64,000 bases of DNA from positions 133,833,808 through 133,897,807 of the forward strand of contig NC_044556.1 of the NCBI RefSeq assembly GCF_007565055.1, in the 5' to 3' direction. Position numbers and translations under genes: made by a program. The stretch is from Rhinopithecus roxellana. Its lineage: Eukaryota > Chordata > Mammalia > Primates > Cercopithecidae. Within the stretch, counting starts at the first letter, position 1; each line of letters opens with the position of its first letter. Positions 23,716 to 34,085 of this stretch are shown here, piece by piece. A model generated the notes under the pieces. That model saw only the letters and a list, made by a program, of their open reading frames with translations. It had not been told where the DNA came from and searched no databases.

Positions 23716-24770
23716 TGCTAAATGTCCCATCACTTATCCAGACACATAAATATCACTCCGTATCATCCTACATAAGTACATTCTGTCATAACTTTTGTAT
23801 TTTTTACTTCTTCTTGCAGCCAGAGAGGTAGAATAAAGTGTAGAAAAATGTGGTGTCATAGAGACCAATGACTACATAAATAAATAAATGAATAGGGTAT
23901 ATATATTATATAGTTCCATTTCTAGGCAGACTCTCTTAAAGAATCAACACACCAGCTGCTTGCATTTGCTCTTTATTTATTGGCTCTGGTAAAACTGTAA
24001 AGCAAGAAAAATTTTTTTCTCCCCAGTTTGGTGCTCTTCCATACCTCTTTCCTCTTATATGCTAGAACTTTTCTGTTGTTACTGTCAGTGCCCACCAAAT
24101 ATGGCAACACAAAACTATTCCTAGCAACATACTAATGCTTAAATATAGATCTCCCCCCCGTAACAGATTTTTGGGTGTACAGTACATTATTGTTAACTGT
24201 AAGTACAATGTACAGATCTCTAGAACTTATTCATCTTGCATAACTGAAACTCTGTACACACTGAACAGGAATTCCCCATTTTCCCCTCTCTCCAGCCCCA
24301 GGCAATCACCATTTTACTTTCTGCTTCTAAGAGTTTGGCTATTTTAGATACCTCATATAAGTGGGATCATGTAGTATTTGTCCTTGTGTAAGTGGCTTAG
24401 TTCACTTAGATTAATGTCGTCAAGGTTCATCCATGTTGCTGCATGTGACAGGATTTTCTTTCTTTTTAATACTTAATTATACCACATTTTCTTTATCCAT
24501 TCATCTGTTGATGGACATTTAGGCTGCTTCCACATCTTGGCTATTGTGAATAACGCTGCAATGAACATGGAAGTGCAAGTATCGCTTTCAGATCTCAACT
24601 TGAATTATTTTGGGTCAATACCTAGAACTGAGATTGCTGGACTATATGGTAGTTCTATCTTTAATTTTTTGAGGAACCTCCATACTGTTTTCCATAGTGG
24701 CTACATCGTTTTACACTCCTACTAACGGTGCACAAGGGTTCCAATGTCTCCCCATTCTCTCCAGCACTTG

Positions 24771-24794
24771 TTTGTGTGTGTGTGTGTGTGTGTA
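24771..24794. repeat. (TG)n microsatellite
   Basis: About twelve TG units lie inside the antisense L1, at a point where L1 consensus normally has a short T/G stretch. Confidence 0.9.
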
Positions 24795-25221
24795 ATAATG
24801 ACCACCTTAATGGGTGTGAAGTTATATCTCAGTACGGTTTTGGTTTGCATTTTCCTGATGATTAGTGATGTTGAGCACTTTCTCATATATGTGATGGTCA
24901 TTTGTATGTCTTCTTTGGAAAAATATCTATTCAGGTGTTTTGCCTGTTTTAAAATTGGGTTTTTTTTTCTATTCAGTTGTAGAGCTCTTAAAATATTGTG
25001 GGTATTAACCCCTTATTAGATACATGATTTGCAAATATTTTCTCCCATTCCATAGGTCATTTATTCACTCTACTGATTGTTTCATTTGCTGCACAGAAGC
25101 TTTTTAGTTTGATGTAGTTCCACTTCTCTAATTTTAATATTCTTGCCTGTGCTTTTGGTGTGATATCCAAGAAATCACTGCCAAGGCCAATATAATGAAG
25201 CTTTCTCTCTATATTTTTATC

Positions 25222-25640
25222 TGAGTCCTTTGTGTTGCTATAAAGGAATACCTGAGAGCAGGTAATTTATAAAGAAAAGAAGTTTATTTGGCTCATGGTT
25301 CTGTAAGCTGTACACAAGAAGCATGGCGCCAACATCTGCATCTGGTGAGGGCCTCAAGCTGCTTTAGTTCATGGCAGAAGGGGAAGGTGAGCCAGCATGT
25401 ACAGAGAACACATGGTGAGAGAAGAGGCGAGAGAGAGATGGGGGCCATACTCCTTGTAACAATCAACTCTCACTGGAACTAATAAAGTGAGAACTCACAC
25501 AATACCTTGAGGATGGCACCAAGCCATTAATGGGGGTTTGCCTCCATGATCTAGACACCTCCCATTAGGCCTTACCTCCAACACTGGGGATCAGATTTCA
25601 ACATAAGATTATAAGGGGTCAAGCAAACCAAACTATAACA
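25222..25640 (-). mobile_element. Solo MaLR LTR (MST group), antisense
   Basis: The reverse complement begins TGTTATAGTTTGGTTTGC, includes GATGTTGGCGCCATGCTTC and ACAGAACCATGAGCCAAATAAA, and ends in the CAGGTATTCCTTTATAGC block. About 419 bp with no internal region: a solo LTR inserted in the L1, which resumes at 25,641. Confidence 0.92.
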
Positions 25641-26430
25641 ATTTTCTTTAAGGAGTTTTATAGTTTCAGGTCTTATGTTTAAGTCTGCAATCCATTTTGA
25701 ATTGATTTTTGTGTATGGTGTAAAATAAATGTACAATTTCATTCTTTTGCATGTGATCTAGTCTTTGTACAAATGTTTTCCCAGCACCATTTGTTGGAGA
25801 GACTATCTTTTCCTTGTTGTGTATTCTTGGCATCCTTATTGAAGACCAGTTGACCACATACGCTTGGGTTTATTTCTGGGCTTTCTGTTCTGTTCCATTG
25901 GTCTGTATGTCTGTCTTCATGCCAGTACCATAAAGTTTTGATTACTCTAGCTTTGTAATATGTTTTAAAATAGGGAAGCATGAGATCTGCAGCTTTAATC
26001 TTCTTTTTCAAGATTGCTTTGATTATTCAGGATCCTTCGTAGTTCCATGTGAATTTTAAGGTTATTTTTGTCATTTCTGTTAAAAATACACTTGGAATTT
26101 TGGGAGGGATTGCATTGAATATGTGGAAAGTTTTGGGTAATATGGACATTTTAACATATTGAGTCTTTCAATCTGTAAACACGGGATGTCTTTCTATTTA
26201 GGTGTATCAGCAAAAAAAAAAAAAAAAAAAAACCCTGCAAACTAATAAACAAATTCAGTCAATTGCAAAATAAAGAATTAATGTGTTTCTATATACTAAC
26301 AACAATCTAAAAATGAAATTTACAAAGCAATCCCATTTACAATAGTATCAGAATAAAGTACCTTGCAATCAACTGAACCAAAGAGATGCAAGTCTTGCTC
26401 TCTAAAAACTACAAAACATTCCTGATCTTT

Positions 26431-26681
26431 TAACTAAACTTGACCTATCCTCTCAGGACTCTGTTAGGTCGCGGGAAGGCTACTGTAGTAAAGAAACACC
26501 AACTGAGTTATAAATGGCTTACTGGTTTGTCTTCCCACATATTGACCAGGAGTACTTAAACCCAAAGGTACAGGTAATAAGGTAATATGGACTTAACTGC
26601 TTACTGATGAAATATTTTTAAATGAATATTAAAAAATTTGTAAACTGCAACACACAATTGTTCTATCTAGCATAAAGTCTG

Positions 26682-26716
<35 letters not shown>

Positions 26717-26924
26717 AGAACAGCATTTGTACAAAATTAAATACATTGTGAGGTATAAATACAAATAGTTATTCTTGGAAAACCTCTCTGAAATTTTAAA
26801 GTAATTCCATGAGAAGACATCATTTCAGATTTCCTAGTGTTGCATACATAACACGCTTTTCAGTGAGTCTGGATAGATATGGTTTGGCAGTAAGTGCAAT
26901 AAGGAGGCAGTGGAACTTTTTTGG
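26431..26924. other. Non-coding stretch with an orphan poly(T) run
   Basis: Unassigned sequence around a T29 run at 26,686-26,714 that is not followed by an Alu. The downstream GCAGAACAGCATTTGTACAA may be the 3' end of an antisense retrocopy, but no parent gene was recognised. Confidence 0.4.
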
Positions 26925-27095
26925 ATCACTTACCATGGGCTTGATGATTTGCATGCATTATTTCATTTGATCCTCTTTCAAACTCTTTCAGGTAGGTGTT
27001 TGTCCCATTTTTCAGATAAGGAAATTAAGGCTCAGGGTAGTGGCGTTCAGGTTCACTCACCGCAAGGCTGGATGTGAAGCTGTATTCACTTGCCT
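26925..27095 (-). mobile_element. MIR SINE, antisense
   Basis: GCATTATTTCATTTGATCCTC, CCATTTTTCAGATAAGGAAATTAAGGCTCAG in two parts, and a following CACTCACCGCAAGG match reversed MIR order. Confidence 0.85.
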
Positions 27096-28699
27096 TGAAG
27101 CTAGTTCTTTCCCCTTTACACACTAGGTGGCCAGCCAGGGAATTGGAGTACAGAGAACCGTGAGTAGATCTGAAACCTGAGTGGGGCCTTGTGAATTATA
27201 AGCCACTCTGTCCAGGAAGGTTTCCTGGAAGAGTGAGGCTGAAGAAACTGCTTAATATCCCTGGAATGGAAACATTTCAGTTACTGCCAAATGTGTAGCC
27301 AAAAATCAGGTTAAAGTAGTGGCAAAGTTAATCTTACAGGTTGTTTAACTGTCCTCAGTTGCATTTTGTGGTCTCCAAGATCACCTAATAGGTCCTCTAG
27401 AGGTGGGCCTGGGTTCCTGAGGATGGCTTGACAAGCAGGGAGATAGGGCCTCCACATGATTTTCCTCTGGTTCCCAGCAACATTGTGTCCTGATCATCAT
27501 AGAAGGATTTAGTCTATGTGTTTTTGTTTGTTTTTTACATTATAGAACAACCACTTCAGTTTGCTAAAAGGGCATCTCATCTCTATACAGTCACTGTGCC
27601 CTTAGGTTCTGGTTGTATGGGGATAACCTGGCTGAATGACTTGAAGATGTTCTCAAGTGTCCACAGATCCTTTTGTTTTTCCTTAATGTGCCCTTGTTGT
27701 CATTTATTCTGCTCTCCTGGGAACATCGGTACACTTGATTTTCTAAATTTTCATCTCATGATATATTTACTATTAACCAAAACCCAGGCTTATGTCATAG
27801 TATGGCAATTAGTGGGAGACCTGTTTTTTTTTTTTTTTTTAATTTGAAGGTGATTAAATTCATTTAGGGTGAATAGTATGAAAGACATGAGCCCTAAAGG
27901 TATTTGCAATTTGCGTGGAATTCTGGCAGGTGTCAAGTTTGACTGCATTATCTGGTATCTCTTGCTGTTGACTTGTTAAAACTAGATCTAAAAAAATGTA
28001 ATAATCTTTTATCCCTATAGTAGATCTTTCCATTATGATAAAACTCCTGCTGGTAGTCATCTGATGAAGAGCTTTTTCCTGTGGCTATGATCTTACTGTG
28101 TCCCTACAGTACAAGCAACTCAACCCATAGTGGCTACTCACAAAGACTCACAGAACCTCTAGGACACCGTCAGTCCCAGCAAAACCTTACTGTTTTGTTC
28201 CCTTCCCACCCACAATGGCCAGTTACTCGGTAATTGAGCCTTATCATAATGGGTGGTGAAAAGCCCAGCGCGATTTCCTGTTGGCAGTGTGCTGATGCAG
28301 GAGAGGGCATAGCCCCTGGACACGGTTTTGGAATACCCAGGTGTCCTCTGACCTTATCCTCTGTCCTAATGAAAAACTTCCTGGCTTCTAGTATTGCGGC
28401 TCTCATTGGGGTCATTCTGACTTAATTATTGTAAAATCAAAATAGATAATAGGCAGATAATGGAAGTTTTTCGGACGTTCTCCTTCCATTGTTTTAGCGA
28501 GGGAAGAAGACACACAAATCCTCCATCCCACACTCAATTCTATTTTGGCACCTGGTGACCGTCAGGAAAACCTGATAAACTTGAAAGTGTTGTTTCCCAA
28601 TCACCTTCAGCGCTGGAGAAACGCTTTCATGCTGACTTTATCCATGGGACTGAAGAAAGGGAGAGTGTGCTCACAAGCACAAACAGGAAAGCCTTACAT
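27096..28699. other. Unique DNA upstream of the RGL1 CpG island
   Basis: No repeat was recognised apart from a T-run at 27,823-27,840. A gap of about 1.6 kb without transposons just upstream of a CpG-island promoter is notable, since much of the window is repeats. It may hold proximal control elements, but I could not identify defined sites. Confidence 0.5.
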
Positions 28700-28930
28700 C
28701 ACGGAGTGGCGTGGGGAGGAGTCTGCTCCTCGCTTGCTCGCTCGCTCGCCGCGCTCCCTTTGTGGCCCGAGTCGCGCGCACCGGCAGCGGCGGGGGCAGC
28801 GCGGCGCGTGTCTGTGTGCGGCGGCCGCTCGGGACCCGGACCGGGCGAGGCGCCGCGGGCTGAGCCCAGCAGACACTGCCTTGGCTTCCGAGCAGGGCGC
28901 ATCATGCAGCGTTCGCGCACCGGAGAGAAA
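28700..28930 (+). promoter_or_regulatory. CpG-island promoter of RGL1 (short isoform)
   Basis: By eye, more than 30 CpG dinucleotides lie in about 225 bases, with very high GC, while the rest of the window is AT-rich and CpG-poor. A (CTCG)n run (about 28,728-28,749) and GGCAGCGGCGGGGGCAGCG-type GC boxes are visible. There is no TATA box, so initiation is probably dispersed. A weaker CpG shore continues to about 29,280. The RGL1 start codon lies just downstream, which fixes the direction as +. The exact start site cannot be read from the sequence. Confidence 0.88.
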
Positions 28931-28960
28931 ACTGAGAATGAAATTGCTTTGGCAAGCTAA
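28904..28960 (+). CDS. Upstream ORF overlapping the RGL1 start
   Basis: An 18-codon ORF (MQRSRTGEKTENEIALAS) starts 34 bases before the RGL1 ATG, in a different frame, and ends at TAA within the same exon, past the main start codon. Its ATG has A at -3, as does the RGL1 ATG. Ribosomes that translate it cannot easily restart at the RGL1 ATG, so it would be expected to lower RGL1 output. Whether the peptide itself matters is unknown. Confidence 0.45.
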   Translation: MQRSRTGEKTENEIALAS

Positions 28961-28964
28961 AATG
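28938..28964 (+). CDS. RGL1: RGL1 first coding exon (coding part)
   Basis: Nine codons, MKLLWQAKM, run into the splice donor ATG|GTAACG. This peptide is the N-terminus of the 768-residue form of RalGDS-like 1, which activates Ral GTPases downstream of Ras at membranes. The exon ends in phase 0 and joins exon 2 without a shift. The donor is weak (C at +5 instead of G). Upstream the frame stays open as far as 28,545, so the start choice rests on family knowledge, the promoter position and A at -3. The 5' UTR begins somewhere in the CpG island. Confidence 0.88.
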
Positions 28965-29589
28965 GTAACGAGAGCTCTCTGCCTTCTCCCGAGGCTTCTC
29001 TGGTGGGGAATCTTCTCCCGCTTTGGCTGGGCGTGTTTTGGACTCCCTCGGAGTGAACGAAGCAATCCGATTCCATACTTGCGAGCTAAAGCTCTCTCAC
29101 TCCGCTTTGTATTCCTCTCTCTCTGCGTGTCTTCTCCCTTTCAACCATACCTACTTTCTTAGCAATTGCCTGTGGTGTGCCTGGGGCCAGATGCATGTCA
29201 GGAGGGGAGAACTTTGAAGGAAAAAGAATTGTTAGTGTGGGTGAACCGCGCAGCGCTGCTGCGTCCCAGCGGCTCTTTAACACAAACCTCAGGTTTAGCT
29301 GGGGACATGGAAATCCAGGGGTTCGCTGCACAGATTTTAGTAGAAACTGCCTGATGATGTGTTGCTTTTTCTGCACTTGCCAGATTATTTTACGGAAATA
29401 TAAACTTTCCACCCCCGCTAACTTTGTGGGCTCCAAAACAATGTGGAGAAAAAGACAAGCAAACCACTTCACTTCCAAAGGAGTGAGGACTCTTGGCGTT
29501 TTAAACACTTGTTTGTGTCTGAGTTTAAAATCTGGTTTCTTCAATGACTTAGCCACTTTAAAGAGTACAAACTTATTCTTTTCTTTTTC

Positions 29590-29620
<31 letters not shown>

Positions 29621-29971
29621 AAGAATTATTTTTCCTTTCTCTTAAGGGGGACAAGTTAATCAGGACTAAACTAGTTTCTTTATAAAGAAAAAGACTTCAA
29701 ACTATTTAAGATATGTGAGCAAGTCTAGGAGAAATAACTAAATGGAAAAGTCTGGGGATCCTGATACCACAGGAAGGGGCTACAAGCCAAGAAAATCTCA
29801 GCATTCCCTCTATCAAAATGTGTCTTGTATTGCTCGGATTGTAATATTTATTTTGAACAGCCCATCTTGTGCCCTGAGTGCTGTTGTAAGCAGCAAGGCA
29901 GCTGGGATAGATTGTGGTTAGCAGAGAGGAAAAAATACTCTTTTTCTTTCTCTTTATCCCGTCCCTGGCAG
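28965..29971 (+). other. RGL1 intron 1
   Basis: A 1,007-base intron with a GTAACG donor and a clear acceptor: a pyrimidine tract (CTCTTTTTCTTTCTCTTTATCC region) followed by CCCTGGCAG. It contains the CpG shore and a T-rich run at 29,578-29,617. No Alu or L1 is present. If retained, the frame reads on for 66 codons past the exon and stops at 29,160-29,162. Confidence 0.85.
29578..29617. repeat. T-rich low-complexity run in intron 1
   Basis: CTTTT units lead into an unbroken T-run. There is no Alu body next to it, so it is either an isolated tract or the tail of a lost element. Confidence 0.85.
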
Positions 29972-30082
29972 AGCTCGATTCAGGACTGGGGTGAAGAGGT
30001 AGAGGAAGGAGCTGTTTACCATGTCACCCTCAAAAGAGTCCAGATTCAACAGGCTGCCAATAAAGGAGCAAGATGGCTAGGG
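29972..30082 (+). CDS. RGL1: RGL1 coding exon 2
   Basis: An exon of 111 bases (37 codons, phase 0 at both ends) sits between TGGCAG and GTGAGTAAAG. It encodes SSIQDWGEEVEEGAVYHV followed by the TLKRVQIQQAANKG and ARWLG segments. This matches the conserved N-terminal block of the RalGDS family, where RALGDS has a related NKGQRWLG. The block lies just before the Ras exchanger motif (REM) domain, which would be encoded by later exons beyond this window together with the CDC25-type exchange domain and the Ras-binding domain. The identification as RGL1 rather than RGL2 or RGL3 rests on remembered sequence. Confidence 0.93.
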
Positions 30083-32284
30083 GTGAGTAAAGATGGCAAG
30101 ATGGTGAACTTTGGAATTTCAGTGTCTGTTGTTCTGTGAATATCATTATTATTTAACAGAGGCAGGCTTTTTTTTTTCCTCTTTTCACTTTAAAAAGGAA
30201 AATGCTAATGACCAAGTGTTTGCAGTAGCTGAACAGGTCTCTTTTTGTATATAATGTTTTCAAAAGCATCTTCCCTAGGTTTGTCAATAATTTAGAACCT
30301 CTTAGAAACATCTTGAGGTCTTTGGCAAATAGATTGGGGGTGGAGTGGCGGAAGATGACACACAGAATACAGGCCCAGAGAGCAGCACTCTCTTAGACAA
30401 GAGCCATAAGCAGCTTTGCCCAGAAGGCACCCTTGTCTCTCTCTGCCCTCCGCCTGTTGATGTTGTCAGTGTCTGCCTTTCTCCTATATCTCTAGGAGGT
30501 ACCCAGACTGCTCAGGAGACAGAGCATTCCAAGTCTGCATCCTTTGAGGCGTGGTAGATTTCCTATTGTGATCTCTTCTCTATATCTTGGGAGAAGGCAA
30601 ATGGATGCTTCGTACCTACCACTTTGTGTGTAGAGTGGTGGGCCTTTGGGAAAATGCTGCTTCTGTAAACAGGACTCTTTTCCACTGAGATTCTAAAATA
30701 TTGGGTGAGGTCATGCAAGTTTGTAGATATCACCTAGTAGATCTTTCAACACATCCCAAATAAAGCGAATGTGAGAAATGGAAATCTCAGTGACAGGATC
30801 ACTACTTGGGCAAGTGTCAAACATGTGGAAGAATGAAGGGATTCTTGATCTGGAAAGAGAAGTAATTCTCAGACCAGGCAGTGAGAGGCGACCCAAAAAG
30901 CCTAGAGAAAGAAAATAATGGTTGGCTGAATAGAGGGGATGGAGTGTGATTTCACCTGGCTGGCCTTATTCTAGCCGATGGGCTTCACAGTGTTGAAGAT
31001 TTATGCACTTGCATCCCATCTTTAGTGGCTTGGAGTCTCCGGAAATTCAGAATACTTTGAGCAGCATTCAAAGGTGGAGTGTGAAGGAGGACAGGACACA
31101 GAATTGCACAGGTCTTCGTGTTAAGAGTAGTGGTAATGTGTGACTTGTAACTCCAGGGAGTTTAAGGCAGGATGATGGCCCATGGCCGGCAGCAATCACT
31201 TCCTCTGCCATGAGTCTGCTGACACAGGCATTTGTTGCTTTGGGCTTCCCCAGCTGCTTCAACTTAGGCCTTTCCTGCTGCTGTACTTTGGGCCAAGGTA
31301 TCACCCATGAGGGCCATAAACTGTTAATGACATCTGCAGGTGTGGTCTGGAAAGATAGGAACCTTCCAGTGAGAACTAGAGGTCTTTACTTACCAAGAAC
31401 CTACCTTACTCAGAGTATGATTTTAAAATTAATTATGTACATCACCAGCAGACCTGATAGGGAAAGCAGAACTAGAGTTCTGACAAGTCATCACTTTGTT
31501 TTGGTGGTTGTGTGTATGTATTTTATTTAAATGTGGCGTCCATGTGGTTTGGCCTTTAGCTGTTTCAGAATGATTCACAGCTTCTGAACCAGTTGTCTTC
31601 AAAAGGGTCATCGCATTTTTTTGGTATCAGGTTATTCCTCTCTTTCTAATGACACTGATGTTGCTTGGGTGACTGTTTTAGTTTTTAGCCATATACAACA
31701 TTAGTTATGAGTAAGTCACTGGAAATGGAGGGGTTCACTCTGTATGCCCCACATCTACAAACTGTCATGTATTTAGATGCTCAGAGTTATTTAGCAATGC
31801 CCACTGACTGTTCTCTTCACTGGACTTCACTTCTTTTCTTCTTTCTCTCTTCACCCAGTGTTCTCAAATTTATACATAGTTCAGAGTTAATTCACCCTGG
31901 ATTCAACAGTAGATATGAAATATTGAGAAGGAGGATAATGTGAAAAGATTGGCTTTAGTTGATGGAGGAATCTGTCCCCCTCGCCCCCATTTCAATAAAG
32001 TGTGATTTACTGCTACCAGCCTACTCCTTAATTGCAAGTTCCTAGGGGCTCTTCAGCTCTAATCTACATGTTTTCTTGTCTTAGGTGTCCTGTTGGGAAG
32101 TTCTGTTTTTGTCCTTGAAAATTCCAGACTTAATTAAATGTGACTCAACCCATTGAGCCATAGCAATTACAAAACCTTTCTCTTTAGAACCGAGTGGCTT
32201 CACCATGTTTGTTTTCCTGTATTCCAGTACCCTTTCAAAATTCTTCAAAGTAACTAGTTTCAGAGTTACTAGAGAATGGGGTCA
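30083..32284 (+). other. RGL1 intron 2, first part, unique DNA
   Basis: Starts with a strong GTGAGT donor. No repeat family was recognised in these 2.2 kb, which extend the transposon-poor zone around the promoter (27.1-32.3 kb, about 5 kb in all). First-intron enhancers often lie in such zones, but no defined site was identified. Confidence 0.6.
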
Positions 32285-32470
32285 GGTGAGGAAATTATTG
32301 CAGTATGACAACAACCTTCTGAGGAAGGTGGTGTTGTGATGATCTCTCTCTCTCTCTCTTTTTTAACATGAGGAAACTAGTGCCCAGAGAGGTTAAATTG
32401 CTTGCCAGGGTCACACAGCTATGAAGTGGTAAACACCAGATTCAAATCCAGATGGTTAGCTCCTTGTTAT
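32285..32470 (-). mobile_element. MIR SINE, antisense, with a (TC)n expansion
   Basis: GAGGAAACTAGTGCCCAGAG, GGTCACACAGCTATGAAGTGG and CAGATTCAAATCCAGATGG form reversed MIR. A (TC)n run at about 32,343-32,360 sits inside it. Confidence 0.9.
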
Positions 32471-33248
32471 GAAGAATTTCCTGGGACCTTAAGGCTGTTT
32501 CCATAGTAGTAGAAAAGAACATTGGCTCAAAAGACTGAGGATGCTTTGGGTGTGCTTTTCCCTAATGTTGCAAGACTTGAGAGATGTAACTTTCTTTTCT
32601 TCATGAATAGAGTGATAACTTAAGCTGCAAATTGAGATATTTGTTGTGAAGCTATGTATCTCATTGAAAAACTCCCCATTTTGGAGGTTTAAAGCAGGGT
32701 GCATCGAAGATATGAAGATATGTATGAAGTTAGGTAGCACATGAGGGTAGGCATAGCTTTGTTGCATGTCTGTAATGCTTATTCCAGATACCTAAAAGAT
32801 GGAATATAATTTTTATATTTTATAGTACTCAGATCTCAAAACATAATTAAGATTCAATTTTGGGGAGGAGAGCAAAATAATTACATATCCTCAGATGTGA
32901 AGTATTATACAGTCCAAAACATTTAGGTCATTCTTTTTTATTTTGTCTGTTAAACTTTGTGTTCAGTTGATCTTTTAAAGTAAAACCCTGTGTTTGGAAA
33001 ACTACAACCAAGTATGTCCCAGGCCCAGTTTACTTATACATGCAGCTGCATCCCTGCCCATTGACAGTGAGATTATGTTGGCAGCTTTGAAAAACCAAAT
33101 GTTGAAATGCTGACCTATTTTCCCTTTACAATAACATCTTAGGCTGGGATAATTTTACCCACCTATAATTCTCAAAGAAAAATGACTTCAATTATGCCAC
33201 AAAATTTTAAAAATCTTAGGATTGGAAGAGACATTAAAGAGCAATTCC
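32471..33248. other. Intronic stretch, nothing recognised
   Basis: AT-rich intron sequence without a recognised repeat. A short local repeat (GAAGATATGAAGATATG) lies near 32,706. Confidence 0.5.
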
Positions 33249-33540
33249 GAGCCTAGCACAGTGGTTCATTCTTGTAATCCCAGCACTTTGAGAGGCCAAG
33301 GCAGGCTAATTGCTTGAGGCCGGGAGCTCAAGACCAGCCTGGGTGACATAGCAAGACCCCGTCTCTACTAAAAAAAAAATTAAATTAAAAAATTAGCTGA
33401 GCGTGGTGGTGTGTGCCTATAGTCCCAGCTACTTGGGAGACTGAGGTGGGAGGATCGCATCAGCCGGGGCTGCAGCGAGCCATGATTGCGCCACTGCACT
33501 CTAGCCTAGGTGACAGAGTGAGACCCTCTCTCTTAAAAAA
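33249..33540 (+). mobile_element. AluJ element, sense
   Basis: Both arms are present with many changes. It is flanked by AGAGCAATTCC and AGAAGTAATTTC, a diverged target duplication. Confidence 0.94.
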
Positions 33541-33964
33541 AGAAGTAATTTCACCCACGCGTTCACTTATCTTGTGATTTTTGGAAGAGCAAAGAGTCAA
33601 AACTTGTTATTTGTCTTTGGTCCCAGTGTTGTGGTTGTATATGGACAGTGATAATGTAGAAATGAGTTAAGAAAATATCAGTATCCTCTGGAAACAGGAA
33701 GTGTACCATTTCAGGATGAATACTCGAAGGGACAGAGGAAAAGCATTCAACTGTTAGGGAAGGGCTTTGGTGTCAAGAGTTCGTGCTGTTGTCTTCAGAA
33801 TGTGACAGACTCAGGGTCTGAAAAATATGTCAGCTTAAGATAAGTTCCAAGTGAGGATATTTGTTGTACAGGCAGGATTGTGAGTGCTAGGTCACTTCTG
33901 CAAAATTTGTGGGCAGTGGAATGATCAGTGGTTAGTCACGTGGCTCTTCTTAGTCCTGTACTTC

Positions 33965-34085
33965 TGTGATCATGCAGTCCTTGTGGGAGGGCACTGGGGC
34001 CTTTCTGCCCTGTATCCAGTATTTGTCACACCGTTTCCCACATAGGCTCTTGATAAATGTTTGTGGGACCGAGTTGAAATGCAAG
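33965..34085 (+). mobile_element. L2 3' terminal fragment, sense
   Basis: CAGTATTTGTCACACCGTTTCCCACATAGGCTC and TTGATAAATGTTTGTGGGA resemble the final 100 bases of L2. Confidence 0.55.

Larger units (their letters stand above)
24150..26430 (-). mobile_element. L1 LINE (L1MA/MB-like), antisense, with 5' inversion
   Basis: From 24,150 to about 26,209 the minus strand reads as L1 ORF2 C-terminus plus 3' UTR. The minus-strand frame at 25,739-26,011 contains PYFKTYYKARVIKTLWYW and QWNRTESPEIN. The next part, about 26,237-26,430, reads as L1 on the + strand and corresponds to the stretch just 5' of the first part. The two meet at an A21 run (26,212-26,232). This is a twin-priming inversion. An MST-type LTR interrupts the body at 25,222-25,640. 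Confidence 0.92.

Noticed and set aside
1..28699. APOBEC4, which lies inside the long RGL1 unit in human
   Set aside because: I saw no cytidine deaminase motif in any frame here; in human it lies much further upstream.
28545..29162. 205-codon + strand frame across the CpG island
   Set aside because: It reads through the RGL1 first exon and on into intron 1. Its length comes from the GC-rich, stop-poor island. Only the nine-codon exon inside it is supported; the upstream part is kept as a finding, not as a gene.
29825..30139. 104-codon + strand frame starting at 29,825
   Set aside because: The part before 29,972 is intron 1 and the part after 30,082 is intron 2; only the exon 2 portion in this frame is coding.
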